Part shown: positions 1-11,659 of the stretch, one piece after another
Numbering within the stretch: the first letter of the stretch is position 1
How the letters are laid out: each line of letters begins with the position of its first letter
From: Epiperipatus broadwayi
Taxonomy: Eukaryota > Onychophora > Udeonychophora > Euonychophora > Peripatidae
Reading direction: 5' to 3'
NCBI GenBank assembly: GCA_028023455.1
Contig: JAQFVV010006199.1
Location: forward strand, 6,088,972 to 6,152,971
DNA length: 64,000 nt
The notes under the pieces: generated by a model
What the model saw: the letters and a program-made list of their open reading frames with translations, nothing else
Told to the model about the DNA's origin: nothing
Database searches by the model: none
Program-made: the position numbers and the translations under genes

Positions 1-103
1 AATAAATAATATTAAAAAATGATTGGCTAAGAAAGACTTGCCAGCTGAGGCATTTGATTCATTTTGTCCTATATCTCTATGATTAATTATCGGCTGAAGG
101 AGG
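1..103 (-). CDS. candidate host exon, 5' splice boundary visible, running off the window
   Basis: On the minus strand a strong acceptor lies at 104-122: an uninterrupted pyrimidine-rich tract ending in CAG. It is followed by a frame that stays open from 103 to base 1 (about 34 codons, including the stretch NESNASAGKSFLANHF). The other two frames stop within a few codons. No convincing donor is seen before the window ends. If joined directly to the exon at 8097-8405 the phase would give a stop two codons in, so it could instead be a last exon with a short coding tail, or belong with unseen intervening exons. I do not recognise the protein. Confidence 0.3.
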
Positions 104-1562
104 AAAGAAAAATTATCAACAATCATACACCTGAAAGGAAAAAGAAATTATTTTTTAAATAAATCACTATACCCATCTTGAATATTAAAATAAGAATTCT
201 AATGGTAAAAATATTTAAAATAACTGCTACTTCTAATAGTTCATTTTAGTTTAACAAACAGAAGGAAGTTTTAAGGAATGTCAACTTTCATTATTCATAA
301 AATTTGAACTTTCATCAACTAAAGATAAGTTTCCATGTTAATGTGAGTCAAGTAGAACTAAACCTAAACTCTTACAATAACTATTGATTTTGAAAAAAAT
401 AATAATAGTACAAAAAAAGTCAATCAAAATAATAAAAGTTTTTTTTAAAAAAAAGATTACAGTGTACATGTTTGTTTTTGTTCCCCCTTTTTTTTTTTGG
501 TGTTGGCATGACAAACCAACAATCCACCATAATTTTCTTTTTTGTTTTAATACACACACATATATATATGGCATATACATAGTACACAGATAGTATGCTT
601 TACAAAAATTTTATTAATAGATATATGAAGATCGTATAGAGAAAAGCTTTCATAAAATACATTTTTAAACAGTACGTGCTTAGCCAATTTACAACTATTA
701 CAAGTCATAGAGATAGCATAAGTTGAGACGTGGGATTGGATATATGCATTTGTTCTTGTGAAGACCATTTATATATATACATAATTCTATTGATGTTGTT
801 ATTATTAGTGAAATTTATTTATTTTCTTTTGCCAAATATTTTGTAGCATCAACATTCATTTTGATAGGTAGTTTATTATATTAATATTTTATATATTATA
901 TGCAAGTATTTATATACATAAACAAAAAAGAATCTCTTTATTATTTACGAGTGTTTATTATATGAAGATATTTATTTGATTTATTATAATTTGGTGACAA
1001 ATCTCTCATTAGATTCTGAAGGATAGACATGATATAGAGAAATATATTGGTTTTGTCCAGAATTAAGAATCACCTGTAGCATAATAAGGATCAGTGTAAG
1101 AAATCTATATTTGGCACTTCAAAAGACAAAATGTAATTTATGAAATATATATTTAGATTTAACATAATATAATGAGAATATTGATTTTTTTTTATTGCAA
1201 AGTTATTATGATCCTGCCAAAAAGAACTTAACTTTGATTTTGAACCATCTGATATTGTCAAATGATATTATTATTTTTATTATTGCATCTTATTTATTCT
1301 TAAAGAATAAATGGTCTTCATTCAGATATAAATGCAGCTTCATAAACATATTGTTATCAAGTGTTATAAACATGAATGTCATAGAAATCAAGTGAAGAAT
1401 CTACAAAATAAAAATAGATAGTATGCTTTGTTAATTTATTGTTATTGCCATTCTTAAAAGAAAAAGAGAATATAGATTATAAATAAAGATATACCACTTG
1501 TTTTACTTAAAGTGACTTTATAATTATTTAACTTTACATTCTTTTTATATCCTAATGGAATT
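104..1562. other. AT-rich non-coding stretch
   Basis: Homopolymer A/T runs and TA repeats dominate. Short open frames at 338-768 and 1195-1395 have codon content no different from background and no recognisable motif. I see no gene here. Confidence 0.6.
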
Positions 1563-2674
1563 CTCCAAAAACTTGAGCTGATTTAAGCCAATATAAAAAA
1601 GTATTTTTAAACCAGATACATATATATATATCATGATTCTGGCATATATATATATATTTATATATATATATATATATGTTAGAATATATATATATATATA
1701 TATTCTAACTTAATAGCACTGAGTTAACTTTTGGTGACTTCTTGCCAGAATCATGATGCAAAATTATTTAACTAACAATTCCGGGGCACACTGAATATAT
1801 ATAAAATATAAAAGTTATTGCTTAATGAGAAATTTAAATTATAAAGTCAGATGTTCCATTTTTTTTGACTAAGAGATACAAGACTTCTTTCTGTTGATTG
1901 AATTTGGGTTCTTGCAATAACTCATGCTTTTTTGAACTTTCTTTTACAATCATCCATCTCTGTGCAGATGGTCTTAATAATAGAAAGATAAAATGTGTCC
2001 TATAGCAAGTTCATGGTCCAGGAAAATTGACTTATATTGCCAGTCTTGTTTTGACTTTTTATAAAGGTAGGAGTGCTAGGCCATTTTCATACATCTATTA
2101 GCTTGAGACTCCTTATAATATGCCATTCTACACACTGGAGGTGGGCATGAAAATAATAAAATTTCATGCCCATTTTCAATGTGTAAAGCATTATATTATA
2201 TGTTGAGTCTTGAGCTAATAGATTTACAAAAATCGTCCTCCCACCTTTAGAAAAAGTCAAAACAAGATGAGTAACATGTCAATTTTCCTGGAGTACAAGC
2301 TTGCTACAGAAAACATGTTTTTCCTTCTATTATTAAAACTATAAGTACAGAGAGGGATGAGCATAAGAGAAACTTTAAGGAGGCATGGGTTCTTGCAAGA
2401 GACCTGAATTCAATCAACAGGAGGGAGTCTTGCATTTCTTTATCAAAACAAATGGAACATCTGACTATTATAATTTACATTTCTCATTGCAATAATTTGC
2501 ATATTTTATAAACTGCATATTCAGCCTACTCCTGCATTGTTAGTTAATTAATTTTGCACTATGATTCTGGTGAGAAGTTATTGAAAGTTAACTCAGTGCT
2601 ATTAAGTTAGAACATGTATATTTGGTTTAAAAATATTTTTTCATAGTGGTTTGACTCAGCTCAAGTTTGTGGAG
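1563..2674. mobile_element. 1.1-kb imperfect fold-back (inverted-repeat) element
   Basis: The left arm (about 1563-2150) is repeated in inverse orientation at about 2165-2674. Matching landmarks read inward from both ends: CTCCAAAAACTTGAGCTGA against TCAGCTCAAGTTTGTGGAG at the tips; an AGCACTGAGTTAAC block; an AATCATGATGCAAAATTA block; a GATTGAATTTGGGTTC/GACCTGAATTCAATC pair; and TTTGACTTTTT near the centre. The turn is at GGGCATGAAAATAATAAAATTTCATGCCC (about 2132-2160). The arms are clearly diverged, and the left arm has gained roughly 90 bases of AT-dinucleotide sequence. No coding capacity. Most likely an old fold-back or MITE-type DNA element; a hairpin-RNA locus is an alternative. Confidence 0.7.
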
Positions 2675-3958
2675 TATTAAAGTGAATTTGTGCATTTTTC
2701 TTTTTAATCACTTATCGGTATACTTAGGTCATTGTGCAATGTTTTAGCTTGTTAACTAAATTAATTTTACCTGAGAATATTTGAATGTTAATGATCAAGT
2801 GTAAAGCTTTATGCTTTTAATGTTTGTATATATTGTAATTCAACTACGTAGTAAATAACTGTTAATGAAAACATATGCAGAAAAGTAGATTTTTTAAAGA
2901 TTAAGCTTTATTATTGCCTAGCATGTTTTTAATATACCATGCATATCATATTCATAGCTTATAATAATATGACTCTAACTTTAAAAAAATATCTATAAGT
3001 GCTGAAATAGGGATTGTATATTACAAATTATTAAAATTACAAATAGTATACTAAAGATTGTATTTTATGAAATACAATTAATTATGAAATAATTATATTA
3101 TGAAATATAATTAATTATTATATGCAATTATTAAAATTAGAAATGCATGAATCAAATCAAAAGAATAAAAATAAAATTTTTGGGAAAAAGCTTATTTAAA
3201 ACATATACAGTATTACTATAATTTATAAGTTTATGCAATAAGAATTGTCTTAAATTTAAACACATATATTTAAATCTGGCAAGCTTATATAGTACATAAG
3301 ATATTTATTTCAAAAACACTTTATATTTTTGACACAGAATCTTTTAGAAAAATATTCTTTCTTATGAAATCTGATTAATCTTTTTTTGAAGTAATTTGCT
3401 AACATGGATACCATGTACTTCATCTGTAAATTTTATACTTTTCAATTCTTCTAAAAGGATCTTATCAGTAGTTTTTACTTTTAAACCTGCAATTTTTAAT
3501 AAGATAAAAATAATTACATTGTACATATTAATTATAGGATGTCAAACATTATGATGTGCAAAGATTGTAATATTTTTATTGCAAATGTACTTTCTATTTA
3601 TTTAATTTCATTATAATTTTACCTATGCCTTTTTTCTTTTTATTTAAAATTCCACGTAATACTTCCTATTAATATTATTAATTCTCAGTGTAATTCTATT
3701 ATAATTTGTATTACTTAATATATTTATTTATACTAGAAGTTATGATTAATACCGAGACTGATTTTTCTCTTCTATAGCTTCTTCATATTAACTCTCTTTC
3801 TAATATTACTAATATATATATATCTTTGTTATTGCTCAATATCTATAACACTTTTCTGTGAATAATTATTAGTTAAATAATAATTTTATAAGTCACTGAA
3901 AACTCTTCTATTTGATCAGTCTCTACATCTTCTTAGCATTTTAAAACTTTGGTTATTT
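2675..3958. other. AT-rich non-coding stretch
   Basis: No ORF of note, no strong repeat and no splice-bounded frame found. There is a short ATAATTAAT-rich duplicated patch around 3060-3130. Confidence 0.55.
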
Positions 3959-3974
3959 AAGAATGAGAATGATG
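3959..3974 (+). repeat. SINE target site duplication, left copy
   Basis: AAGAATGAGAATGATG here is repeated exactly at 4078-4093, bracketing the SINE. A perfect 16-bp duplication is typical of LINE-mediated (target-primed) insertion. Confidence 0.85.
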
Positions 3975-4077
3975 TCTTGCGTTGTTAGCCGAGAGGTATC
4001 GCAGCCGCCATGCAAGCAAGTAGTTGGTTGCAGACGGTTGTGGGTTCGCGTCCCGGCCGATGCTATGACATATGAAA
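3975..4077 (+). mobile_element. tRNA-derived SINE
   Basis: A 103-bp insertion with an internal RNA polymerase III promoter. The A box TAGCCGAGAGGT is at about 3986-3997 and the B box GGTTCGCGTCC at about 4043-4053. The spacing and the extra arm between them suggest a leucine- or serine-type tRNA ancestor. The 3' part CCGGCCGATGCTATGACA is shared with the element at 45671-45783. It is GC-rich against its surroundings. The perfect target duplication means it is young. It is too divergent in the stem regions to be a functional tRNA. Confidence 0.8.
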
Positions 4078-4093
4078 AAGAATGAGAATGATG
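4078..4093 (+). repeat. SINE target site duplication, right copy
   Basis: Exact second copy of the 16-bp sequence at 3959-3974. Confidence 0.85.
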
Positions 4094-4491
4094 CCATTTT
4101 TGAATTTCCTTTGTTTTGAAAGATAGATTTATACTAGATGAAACTTAAGACACAATATTATCCCTCTCCCTATCTTTTACAAACAGAACAAAAGCCACTA
4201 ATCAGAACTTTTTAAAAGGTTTTGTTTGTAAGTCATTCAAAAGTTTATTTGAATTGTAATTGAATTATTGTTTATACATTCATATTATAAATAATGTAAC
4301 TTCAGAGTATATAACAAATAGTTTATGACATTTTGAAATAACGTTTTCATCTTTAATTCGAAAATGAAATGTAGAAATACATTTTTAAAAATAAATAAAA
4401 ATATATTTCTTTTTTTTTAATATTACAATTTCAAGCAGTAAAAATAGTAATGTGCTTATTTTTACTGAAAAATAAATCAGCTTTATCGTAA

Positions 4492-4671
4492 CCCGAGGTA
4501 CTATTTAATACTAATAATTGTAAGACCGTCGCCGTGTTTCCCTACAAATTTTTGAAGGTGGGGAAAATTGCAAAAGCTATGGCCAAGCACCTTTTCCCAG
4601 AGCACGCGAATAGCCACGTAAATTATGAGACAAATAAAATGTCTGAGATTGCACGTAGTTTTGAAAATCAT
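4492..4671 (+). pseudogene. orphan coding-like fragment (60 codons, no ATG start)
   Basis: A frame open between stops at 4489 and 4672 with much higher GC and more protein-like codons than its flanks, including KTVAVFPYKFLKVGKIAKAM and KHLFPEHANSHVNYET. There is no initiating ATG at the left end. Upstream sequence has no strong acceptor, and the only donor-like site downstream (around 4654) is weak. It is more likely a transposon protein remnant than a host exon. I do not recognise the family. Confidence 0.35.
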
Positions 4672-4674
4672 TAA

Positions 4675-7600
4675 CTTTGTTTGATCAGTGATAATATTAA
4701 TTACACCACAAAATTCAGTTTTTAATAATAATTTGTAATTGATGTAGGAAAAAAGTTAAAATATGGATAACAGGTTTCTATTGATATTGATCTGATATTT
4801 TCATTCATCATACTCGTTTCATCGTATATATATTTTGATCATTTTAATAAACACTCTCAAACCTATGTATATATCATCCTCCTCAAAATCGTAATTAAAT
4901 AATTATTTTATATAGTAAAAATAATATTAATTGAAGGTATGGTCTAGTCTAATCATTTATTTATTGATTAATCTTACTATATCATTGAGCTAAAACAAGT
5001 ATATATTTTTTACATTTATGTTTTATAGTTTCTTTAAAACAAATTTTCTAAACAGTGCATTCCTATTCTTTTGAAAATAATGTTACAGATTTTGAATAAA
5101 TAGTTTATCTGGAATTTATTAAAATGTTGATTTGTTGTTTTTTTTTTTGGACTTAAGAGTTATATCATTCCTGGTACTCGAACGTCATATGACCTATTGA
5201 GCAACAAATCATTCGATTTTTTTTGTGTGTGTGTGTGAGAACTTACATAAAACTTTTTTTTTTGGTGAAGTAAAAATAAGTTTTATTATTCTGAAGATTA
5301 ATTAATGCTAAACATGGAAATATTTTGGCTTTTTAAAATTTCCAACAGAATATTTTGCAGTTTTATTCTTATAAAAATAATATCAGTAAATACATGTAAG
5401 AATACTAGCAATAATATGGAAAATGTATGAGTTTATGCTTGATTAGATAGAGTTATCTAGTTTTAAATAAATTATGAAAAGATCTAATTTATTTAAAAAG
5501 CTTTGAATGTTACATGAATTTATATGAAAACCATAATTTAATAACCTTAGAGGTTGTATTATGGAAAAACTTGGAAAGAAAATTGTGTAGCCGCTTACAA
5601 TTTTGCTTTGATGATAAGTAATATATTAGTTATTTGAAATAAATGTATACAAGCTTAAATAAATGGGATTTTTTATTACCAATATTTATTATTATAAGCC
5701 AGTTAACCTGAACACTATTGTTGTAATCAGATATTACTATTCTTTATATATATTATTTTTCAACTTATTTACTCTCTTATTCTGAAAAATATTATTTTTG
5801 AAAATGAAATAAATTGGTATACATATTAATCAATTTAGAATTTTAATTCTGTTCACTAATATTGTATAAATTTACCTTTTGAAAAAAAACTTGTCCTTTC
5901 AAAAACATACAAACAAATAAAGAGATAATTTGGTTTTTTTTTTCTGCAACACAGTGTTCAAATCTAGATTCTTCTGGTCTAGTTTGGTATTTGAACTCTA
6001 TAAACATTGGCAAGTTTTTGAATATGTAGGTTTGTAATTTAATGATACTGATTGTCACTTTGATATATGAATGACATTTGATTTTCTGAAGCAATTGCCC
6101 ATATAACTAATAAATACAATATGTAATCTGGAGAAAAAAAAATGTTTTTAGAATTTGCATTTTCAATTTTACATTTGATAACCTGTTTTACAAATGATGT
6201 GATTTTTTTCAATATAAGATCAAATACTTAAACAATAATTACTATGATCAAGCAAGCTATAACAGTTGATCATAAGTGATTGCAATTTGTTGCAACATTT
6301 CTATTTCACCACTTATTTTGTAAAATAATTGAATTTTTTTTTAAAAATAATAAATGTAGTATAAAGAAACTCACTACAACAATACAAATAAATCAATGAA
6401 TCACAAATTTTCCTCATACCCCACTTATTGATCTTTTATAAAGTCTGTTTATTTAAAATCTTGCAAAGCTACATTTGGATTTTTCTGAAGAAATTTGTTT
6501 CTGAAAGACTTTAATCTTCCTTCATTCCAGCTCTCTATTGTATTGTATTTTCAGACATGTCACTCTAGTGAAATCATTCACTATTGCATTTTTTAGAATA
6601 TTGTTGAAATAGTCTTTTATAAAATAAATAGAATCTATATTTAATAAAAAGCATGCTCAACTTCAGCATAAAATATATATTTTTTAGAAAATTTATTAAT
6701 ATTCATTTACTTTGCATGTTCAATTCGATAAAGATATGCTTCTACAATAATAAATTCAATATTATGTTTACCAGATTAAAAATATACTATTTGGACTTAA
6801 GATCCTACCATTATATTATCAGAATGTTGTTGAGCAGTCTTAAATAACATTCTTCCATTGACTTTATGGCATGCCAGTAGAAAATTCCAATGCCATTTTT
6901 ATACAATGAATTTGGAAGTATAACAGCTCTTCAGGCAAATAATTTAGCTGAAGTTAAATCATCATAAGCAAGAATTTTATTTTATAACTTGTTAAACGTG
7001 GTAGCACCATTTTGAAATCTATATAATTTCTTAATATCTAAATCCTTTATTTTTTCTAAAAGATTGACAAGCTAATAATCAACCAAGCTAAAAGGTTGCT
7101 AAAATTTTTTTTCTCCATTTACTAGATGATAAAGAACATCATTCTTTTAAACATATACTATTAGACAAAATCTTTATAGATTATCATGAAATCATTTTAC
7201 AAATAATCTTCTAAATTGGCAAAAATAGTACAATTGTTAACATCCAATATCTGCCAAGATATTAATGTTATTTTGTTTTTAATCCCAAATTAAAAACTTC
7301 AAGATTAATCTGTAATCATCTCATGATATCTGTTTTATAAAACTACATATAATTTTTTTAAAAACATCACTACACAACAAATACAAATTTAAAACTGTAA
7401 TAATACCCCCCCCCCTTCTTTAACATATATAAATAACAATATAGTTGTAATTTATATTTTGTTTATATTTTTAAATCACTAAAAAAATTCTCTGAGATAG
7501 ATAATTAAATTATAAATACTTAGTAAAAAATGTTTAATAGGTTCTAAAAGTTCATTAATTGACTGTCTTTGAAAGATATTGAAGTTTCCTAAGTATTTTA

Positions 7601-8096
7601 TTAATTATACCTTTTCTTATTCTGACTAACTTTAAATGACAATTTATTTTTTATTGCTATATATATATATTCTGAAATAATTTTTTTTCCCATCTTAAAA
7701 GTATTTTGATTTTTTTCCCCATAAATGTTTGTTTATATTGTATAAAATAAAGTAGCTTTAATTACTCCTTTGAGGATAAAAGCCTCACCAATAGTCTCTA
7801 ATATAAAACAATGAAGAATTAGATAGGATTGGCTAGACCTTCCAATTTTCAGATTATGAGAATTTAAGTCTTTTCATTCTTGTTTTGCCTTTTAACTAAG
7901 AATAGCTAGATACCTATTTACTAACTAATATTGAATGGGTAGGCTGATTATTTCTAAAATAACTTTATTAAAACAAATAATATATGTTTACAAATGGTAC
8001 TATAGGCTTAATTAATAATTACCTGATAACAACATGGGAAAAAATGACAAAACTTAATAAATTAATACATGATATTTTGATCATCAAGGACTTTAC
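4675..8096. other. AT-rich stretch without identifiable genes
   Basis: The short ORFs at 5843-6094 and 6653-6847 are low-complexity (N, K, I, F rich) and lack motifs. A C10 run lies near 7407. A tRNA-like relic with an inverted B-box-like CTCGAACGTC may be present at 5170-5215, too decayed to call. Confidence 0.5.
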
Positions 8097-8405
8097 CTAG
8101 AAAGCTGAAAAAGTTTCCAAGTTTCCTCATATAAAAATTTTGTAGATAAGATTCTGTCTCTGTCTTTAAGTTTTTTAAGAGTTTGTAGAAAATAAGAATC
8201 AATATCTGGAAAAGGCCGAGTAAATTGTTTCTTACATCTGGCCAACCGTACAGAGAATGTCAAGAAAATCGACAGTCTGGTGGTTGGGATGTCGCCAGAA
8301 GGCAGGAAGTCCTTAATTGAGATAATCTTGTAGAAGTCCACTTTAGAGTTCTGATAGATAAACATTTTAATATTCCCAAGTCCGGTGCAGGAGTAGATGA
8401 TGTGG
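8097..8405 (-). CDS. candidate internal exon of an unidentified host gene
   Basis: On the minus strand an acceptor (T-rich tract then AATCAG, plus positions 8406-8425) is followed by 309 bases with one open frame. The exon ends CTAG and is followed by the donor GTAAAG (8091-8096). The length is a multiple of three: one leftover base, 102 full codons, two leftover bases (phase 2 on both sides). The frame has a protein-like composition and higher GC than its flanks, with segments such as SKVDFYKIISIKDFLPSGD, TRLSIFLTFSVRLARCKKQF and LKDRDRILSTKFLYEETW. The downstream frame hits a stop three bases into the intron, as expected for an exon. I do not recognise the protein. A fragment of an old mobile-element gene is the main alternative. 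Confidence 0.5.
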
Positions 8406-9698
8406 CTGATTATTTGAAAAAAAAATCGGAAGTTAACTGAAAAAATTCAAACTTATTTAGGCCAGATTCGAACGTAGTTCATAAGTATGTTAAAAAAATA
8501 TATACTGTGAGATTCTTGTACATTTCAAAAAAATATTTTTCTTTCAAATTTATTTGCATCAATTTTTAAAAAAACTTTTTTTTTAATTTTTTGAGATTTA
8601 TTATACAAAATGAATAAACTTCTTTTATTTATTAATGATTTAAATAGTTTCATTATACAACTTGTTTTTGTTTTTTTTTACAAATTTAATAACATTTACA
8701 TAAACCTTATATTTTTTTATAATCATTTACTATTCACTCATAAATAAATTTAATGATGTTAAACGACACATTATTATAGCTCTAAAATTGCGATGTTAGA
8801 ATAAATCGAATTGAGGTGGTGGTAAAGAATGACTTGCTATTATGATAATGATTATATATTGTTTCATATTTGTATTATTCTGTTGTCTAGTACTTAACAT
8901 ATATACATATTTATAAATGATTCATTTTTTTTAAAAAATCATTCAAGGAAATCTTTATGCAATAAACATCTTTAAATTAATAATATAAAATGTTATGGTG
9001 TGATTGAGAGTAGTGGGAAGCGCAAAAAAAGTGGAAGAATCATTTTTAACGGTTAAACTTATCATTCCTACAGAGTGAACATTTTGTAAGCAAAGGAAAG
9101 GTTTGTGAAATCTTAAAACTATTCATAAGTTAGATACGATAAAGATTCTATGATCAGATTTTTAAAAAAAGGATTAAAGTTAGATGTAAAAGATCCAGAA
9201 AATTAAATGAGAAGACTATAAGAGAAACAAAAAAGGTTTTTTTATATATATAATGTCTTAGAATTAGGAGGAGGAAATTTGCTTGAAAGTATTAAACTTG
9301 TGAGAGATATTTTATTAATGCTTAGGCAGAAGAAGACTTTTATTAGCCCTCTAGTGATTGTTCAGGTATGCTAACTGGTGAAAATAATGATAAAAATCAT
9401 GTACACGGATAATGAAAAACTTATCAAAAAAGAATGTAAAATTAATTATGTAATCATTATGGGAGATTAAAATATTAGGTACAATATGAAACTAAGATCA
9501 AACATTTAAGAATTAAAAATGGTTTAAGTGACATTAACAAGTATTTGTAAAAATAATAATACTTAGTTTGTAATTGTAAAATCACAAGTGGAAAATCTAC
9601 AAGCAATAAAAATAGTTTTAATTAGATTATATATTGATTGAAAATAGATTTAGGAATAGTATTTTGAATGCATATGCATATTCTATAGCTAATATATA
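8406..9698. other. AT-rich non-coding stretch, probably intronic
   Basis: It directly precedes (on the minus strand) the candidate exon at 8097-8405. Nothing else supported. Confidence 0.45.
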
Positions 9699-9830
9699 TA
9701 TTCCAAACAACGGTAAACAATTTAAAATACAATACAAATAAAAAGTCAATAAAAACTCATAAAGAAATATTTTCGATTATATTCATAATCATTTTCAACT
9801 CAACTTTCAAAATGGAATCATCTATTTATT
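9699..9830 (-). repeat. inverted partial copy of the 10396-10516 segment
   Basis: Its reverse complement matches the last 20 or so codons of the ORF at 9956-10462 and the first half of the following repeat. It includes GATGATTCCATTTTGAAAG and TGTTTACCGTTGTTTGGAAT. It differs by a short insertion (about 9 bases) and a few substitutions. It abuts the first direct repeat, making a fold-back head on the module. Confidence 0.8.
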
Positions 9831-9933
9831 GAGTTTTTATTTATATTGTATTATAAATTGTTTACCGTTGTTTGGAATATATTTAAATTTTGTTATTGTA
9901 TTATTGATATTAGCGGACATTTATTTTGTTTTA
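9831..9933 (+). repeat. 103-bp direct terminal repeat, copy 1
   Basis: From GAGTTTTTATTTATATTG to TTATTTTGTTTTA. It matches 10461-10563 with only about three substitutions, so the duplication is recent. It lies upstream of the ORF like the 5' repeat (pLTR) of a Penelope-type element. Confidence 0.85.
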
Positions 9934-9955
9934 TTGTGTTAATGTTACATGATTA

Positions 9956-10462
9956 ATGGATACCAAATATATGAATAAGATATGGTTGTTTAAAGAATGG
10001 AAGAAGATGTGTTTAAAGATTATTAAAACGAAATGTCGATTGGAATTTTTGAAAGATTGTAAGTTATTTAAAATATTCCTGAATTGCTGCTGCTTTAAAT
10101 ATAATAAATCGCTGGATTTGAAACCTAGTTTTATTTTTGAAGTGAAACGTAATATTTTGCTTGAAATTATTAGAAGAAATAAGCAAGATTTGTTTAATAA
10201 TTGGAAGTATTTAAAGGTTATTAATCATTTTATTGGATTGAATAATTTTGAATATTGTTTTGAATTTAAAAAGATGTGTCAAAATTATTATGATAAATTT
10301 TATATTAAAGAAAAGAAGAAATTTGATAATAAGATTATTTTTTTATTTAATAAAAAATATTCAAAGATTGATTTTTTTTTTTTTTGGTTGGTAATAGATG
10401 ATTCCATTTTGAAAGTTGAGTTGAAAATGATTATGAATATAATCGAAAATATTTCTTTATGA
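9956..10462 (+). CDS. 168-aa ORF between direct repeats; possible Penelope-like element N-terminus
   Basis: The longest uninterrupted frame in the left part of the window. It starts at an ATG 22 bases after repeat copy 1 and ends at a TGA that overlaps the first bases of repeat copy 2. The protein is lysine-, asparagine- and phenylalanine-rich, basic and helical. It has a region LEFLKDCKLFKIFLNCC followed by a helical segment ILLEIIRRNKQDLFNNW and a W(L)VIDDSIL patch near the C-terminus. This order loosely resembles the N-terminal domain of Penelope-like reverse transcriptases (F-L-x2-C followed by basic helices). No catalytic RT block or GIY-YIG endonuclease is present, so at best it is an internally deleted, non-autonomous derivative. 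It is not a typical host gene. The family call is a guess from pattern and arrangement, not an alignment. Confidence 0.4.
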   Translation: MDTKYMNKIWLFKEWKKMCLKIIKTKCRLEFLKDCKLFKIFLNCCCFKYNKSLDLKPSFIFEVKRNILLEIIRRNKQDLFNNWKYLKVINHFIGLNNFEYCFEFKKMCQNYYDKFYIKEKKKFDNKIIFLFNKKYSKIDFFFFWLVIDDSILKVELKMIMNIIENISL

Positions 10463-10563
10463 GTTTTTATTTATATTGTATTATAAATTGTTTACCGTTG
10501 TTTGGAATATATTTAAGTTTCGTTATTGTATTATTGATATTAGCAGACATTTATTTTGTTTTA
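10461..10563 (+). repeat. 103-bp direct terminal repeat, copy 2
   Basis: Second copy of 9831-9933. It begins within the stop codon of the 168-aa ORF. Confidence 0.85.
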
Positions 10564-11659
10564 ATATATATATATTGGTCATAATTCAATAATAATAAAA
10601 TTGAAATTCTATGTTAGATATAGATTCGGATAATAATTTAATAGTAATTAAATTGTGTTTAAATTTTAAGGTAGCAAGAAAATATGTTCCAGAAAAAAAA
10701 ACTATTAATAAATAGAAGAAGAATATTAAAAAAGAACTTGTTGGAAAAAATAAACAATAGAAGCATTATTAAGAATTTCAGAATAACAAAAATAGAAATT
10801 ACTCAAAAAAGTATAAATAATCTGCAAATAATAGATTATGAAAATAGTAAAAGAGTCCAAAAGATTTTGAATTAGAATGAGATGACCATTAAAATTATAT
10901 ATACATAAAAAAAAACATAAATACAGATTTAATGTCAATAATTCGCAACTGATAATTCAGGATTTACTTTAATGTGAATAAAATTAAAAAATGGGGACTT
11001 CAAATCTCTATGATCATCAAACTTTATTATTTGTCATAAATTAAAATGCCTGAATTGATGGAATGCATATTTCCCTTTTGTGTTTTTAAATCTATTATTA
11101 TGAGTTATTAAAAAATTGTTTAAGTGTTCTAATAATTTGTTTTATATCTTTCTTCTCCTTTAAAAATAGGATGTAAAAAAAATGAAAATAAACTTTAATT
11201 ACGCACTTTTTAAAATATATTTCATTTGTTTATATTGTACTGTTTATGGAAATGTCATGGTCTTTTATTTTATTTAGATAAATAAACTACCATAATTATT
11301 GTTACAAGAAAATGAAGATAAATTTGAATTGCTAAAATTTCTAAATCTACACTATGTAGGTATTAAAATTATCAATAATAATAAATAAAATGTATGTCAA
11401 TTATCATGAAGAGTTAGTAGATATATTGTTGAGTTTATTCAGCTATGTTATTAGATTATTGCTGTTTATCTAGTACCAAAATAAAGAAATAAGTAAATAA
11501 AGTATAAAAATGAATTGAAGAATAAAATAGATTAAGATAGACTAGATGTCTGAATTTGAAATATAAAAAGATAGAGAAATTACAAAGAAAAGTTAAGTTT
11601 TCCTGAATGCCTTTAGAAAAATTTAATTTTATTTAAATTTTCCAAATTACATTCAACTA
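10564..11659. other. AT-rich non-coding stretch
   Basis: A 63-codon lysine-rich frame at 10684-10875 and its antisense shadow have no motif. No supported gene. Confidence 0.5.

Noticed and set aside
338-768. Three overlapping ORFs of 69-80 codons
   Set aside because: Translations of AT-rich and TA-repeat DNA on both strands, with no motif and no splice context.
3975-4077. Functional tRNA gene
   Set aside because: A and B boxes are good, but arms do not fold cleanly, the piece is bounded by target duplications, and a sister copy with changes exists at 45.7 kb.
10684-10875. 63-codon lysine-rich ORF after the second direct repeat
   Set aside because: Composition equals the local A-rich background and it lies outside the repeat-bounded module.
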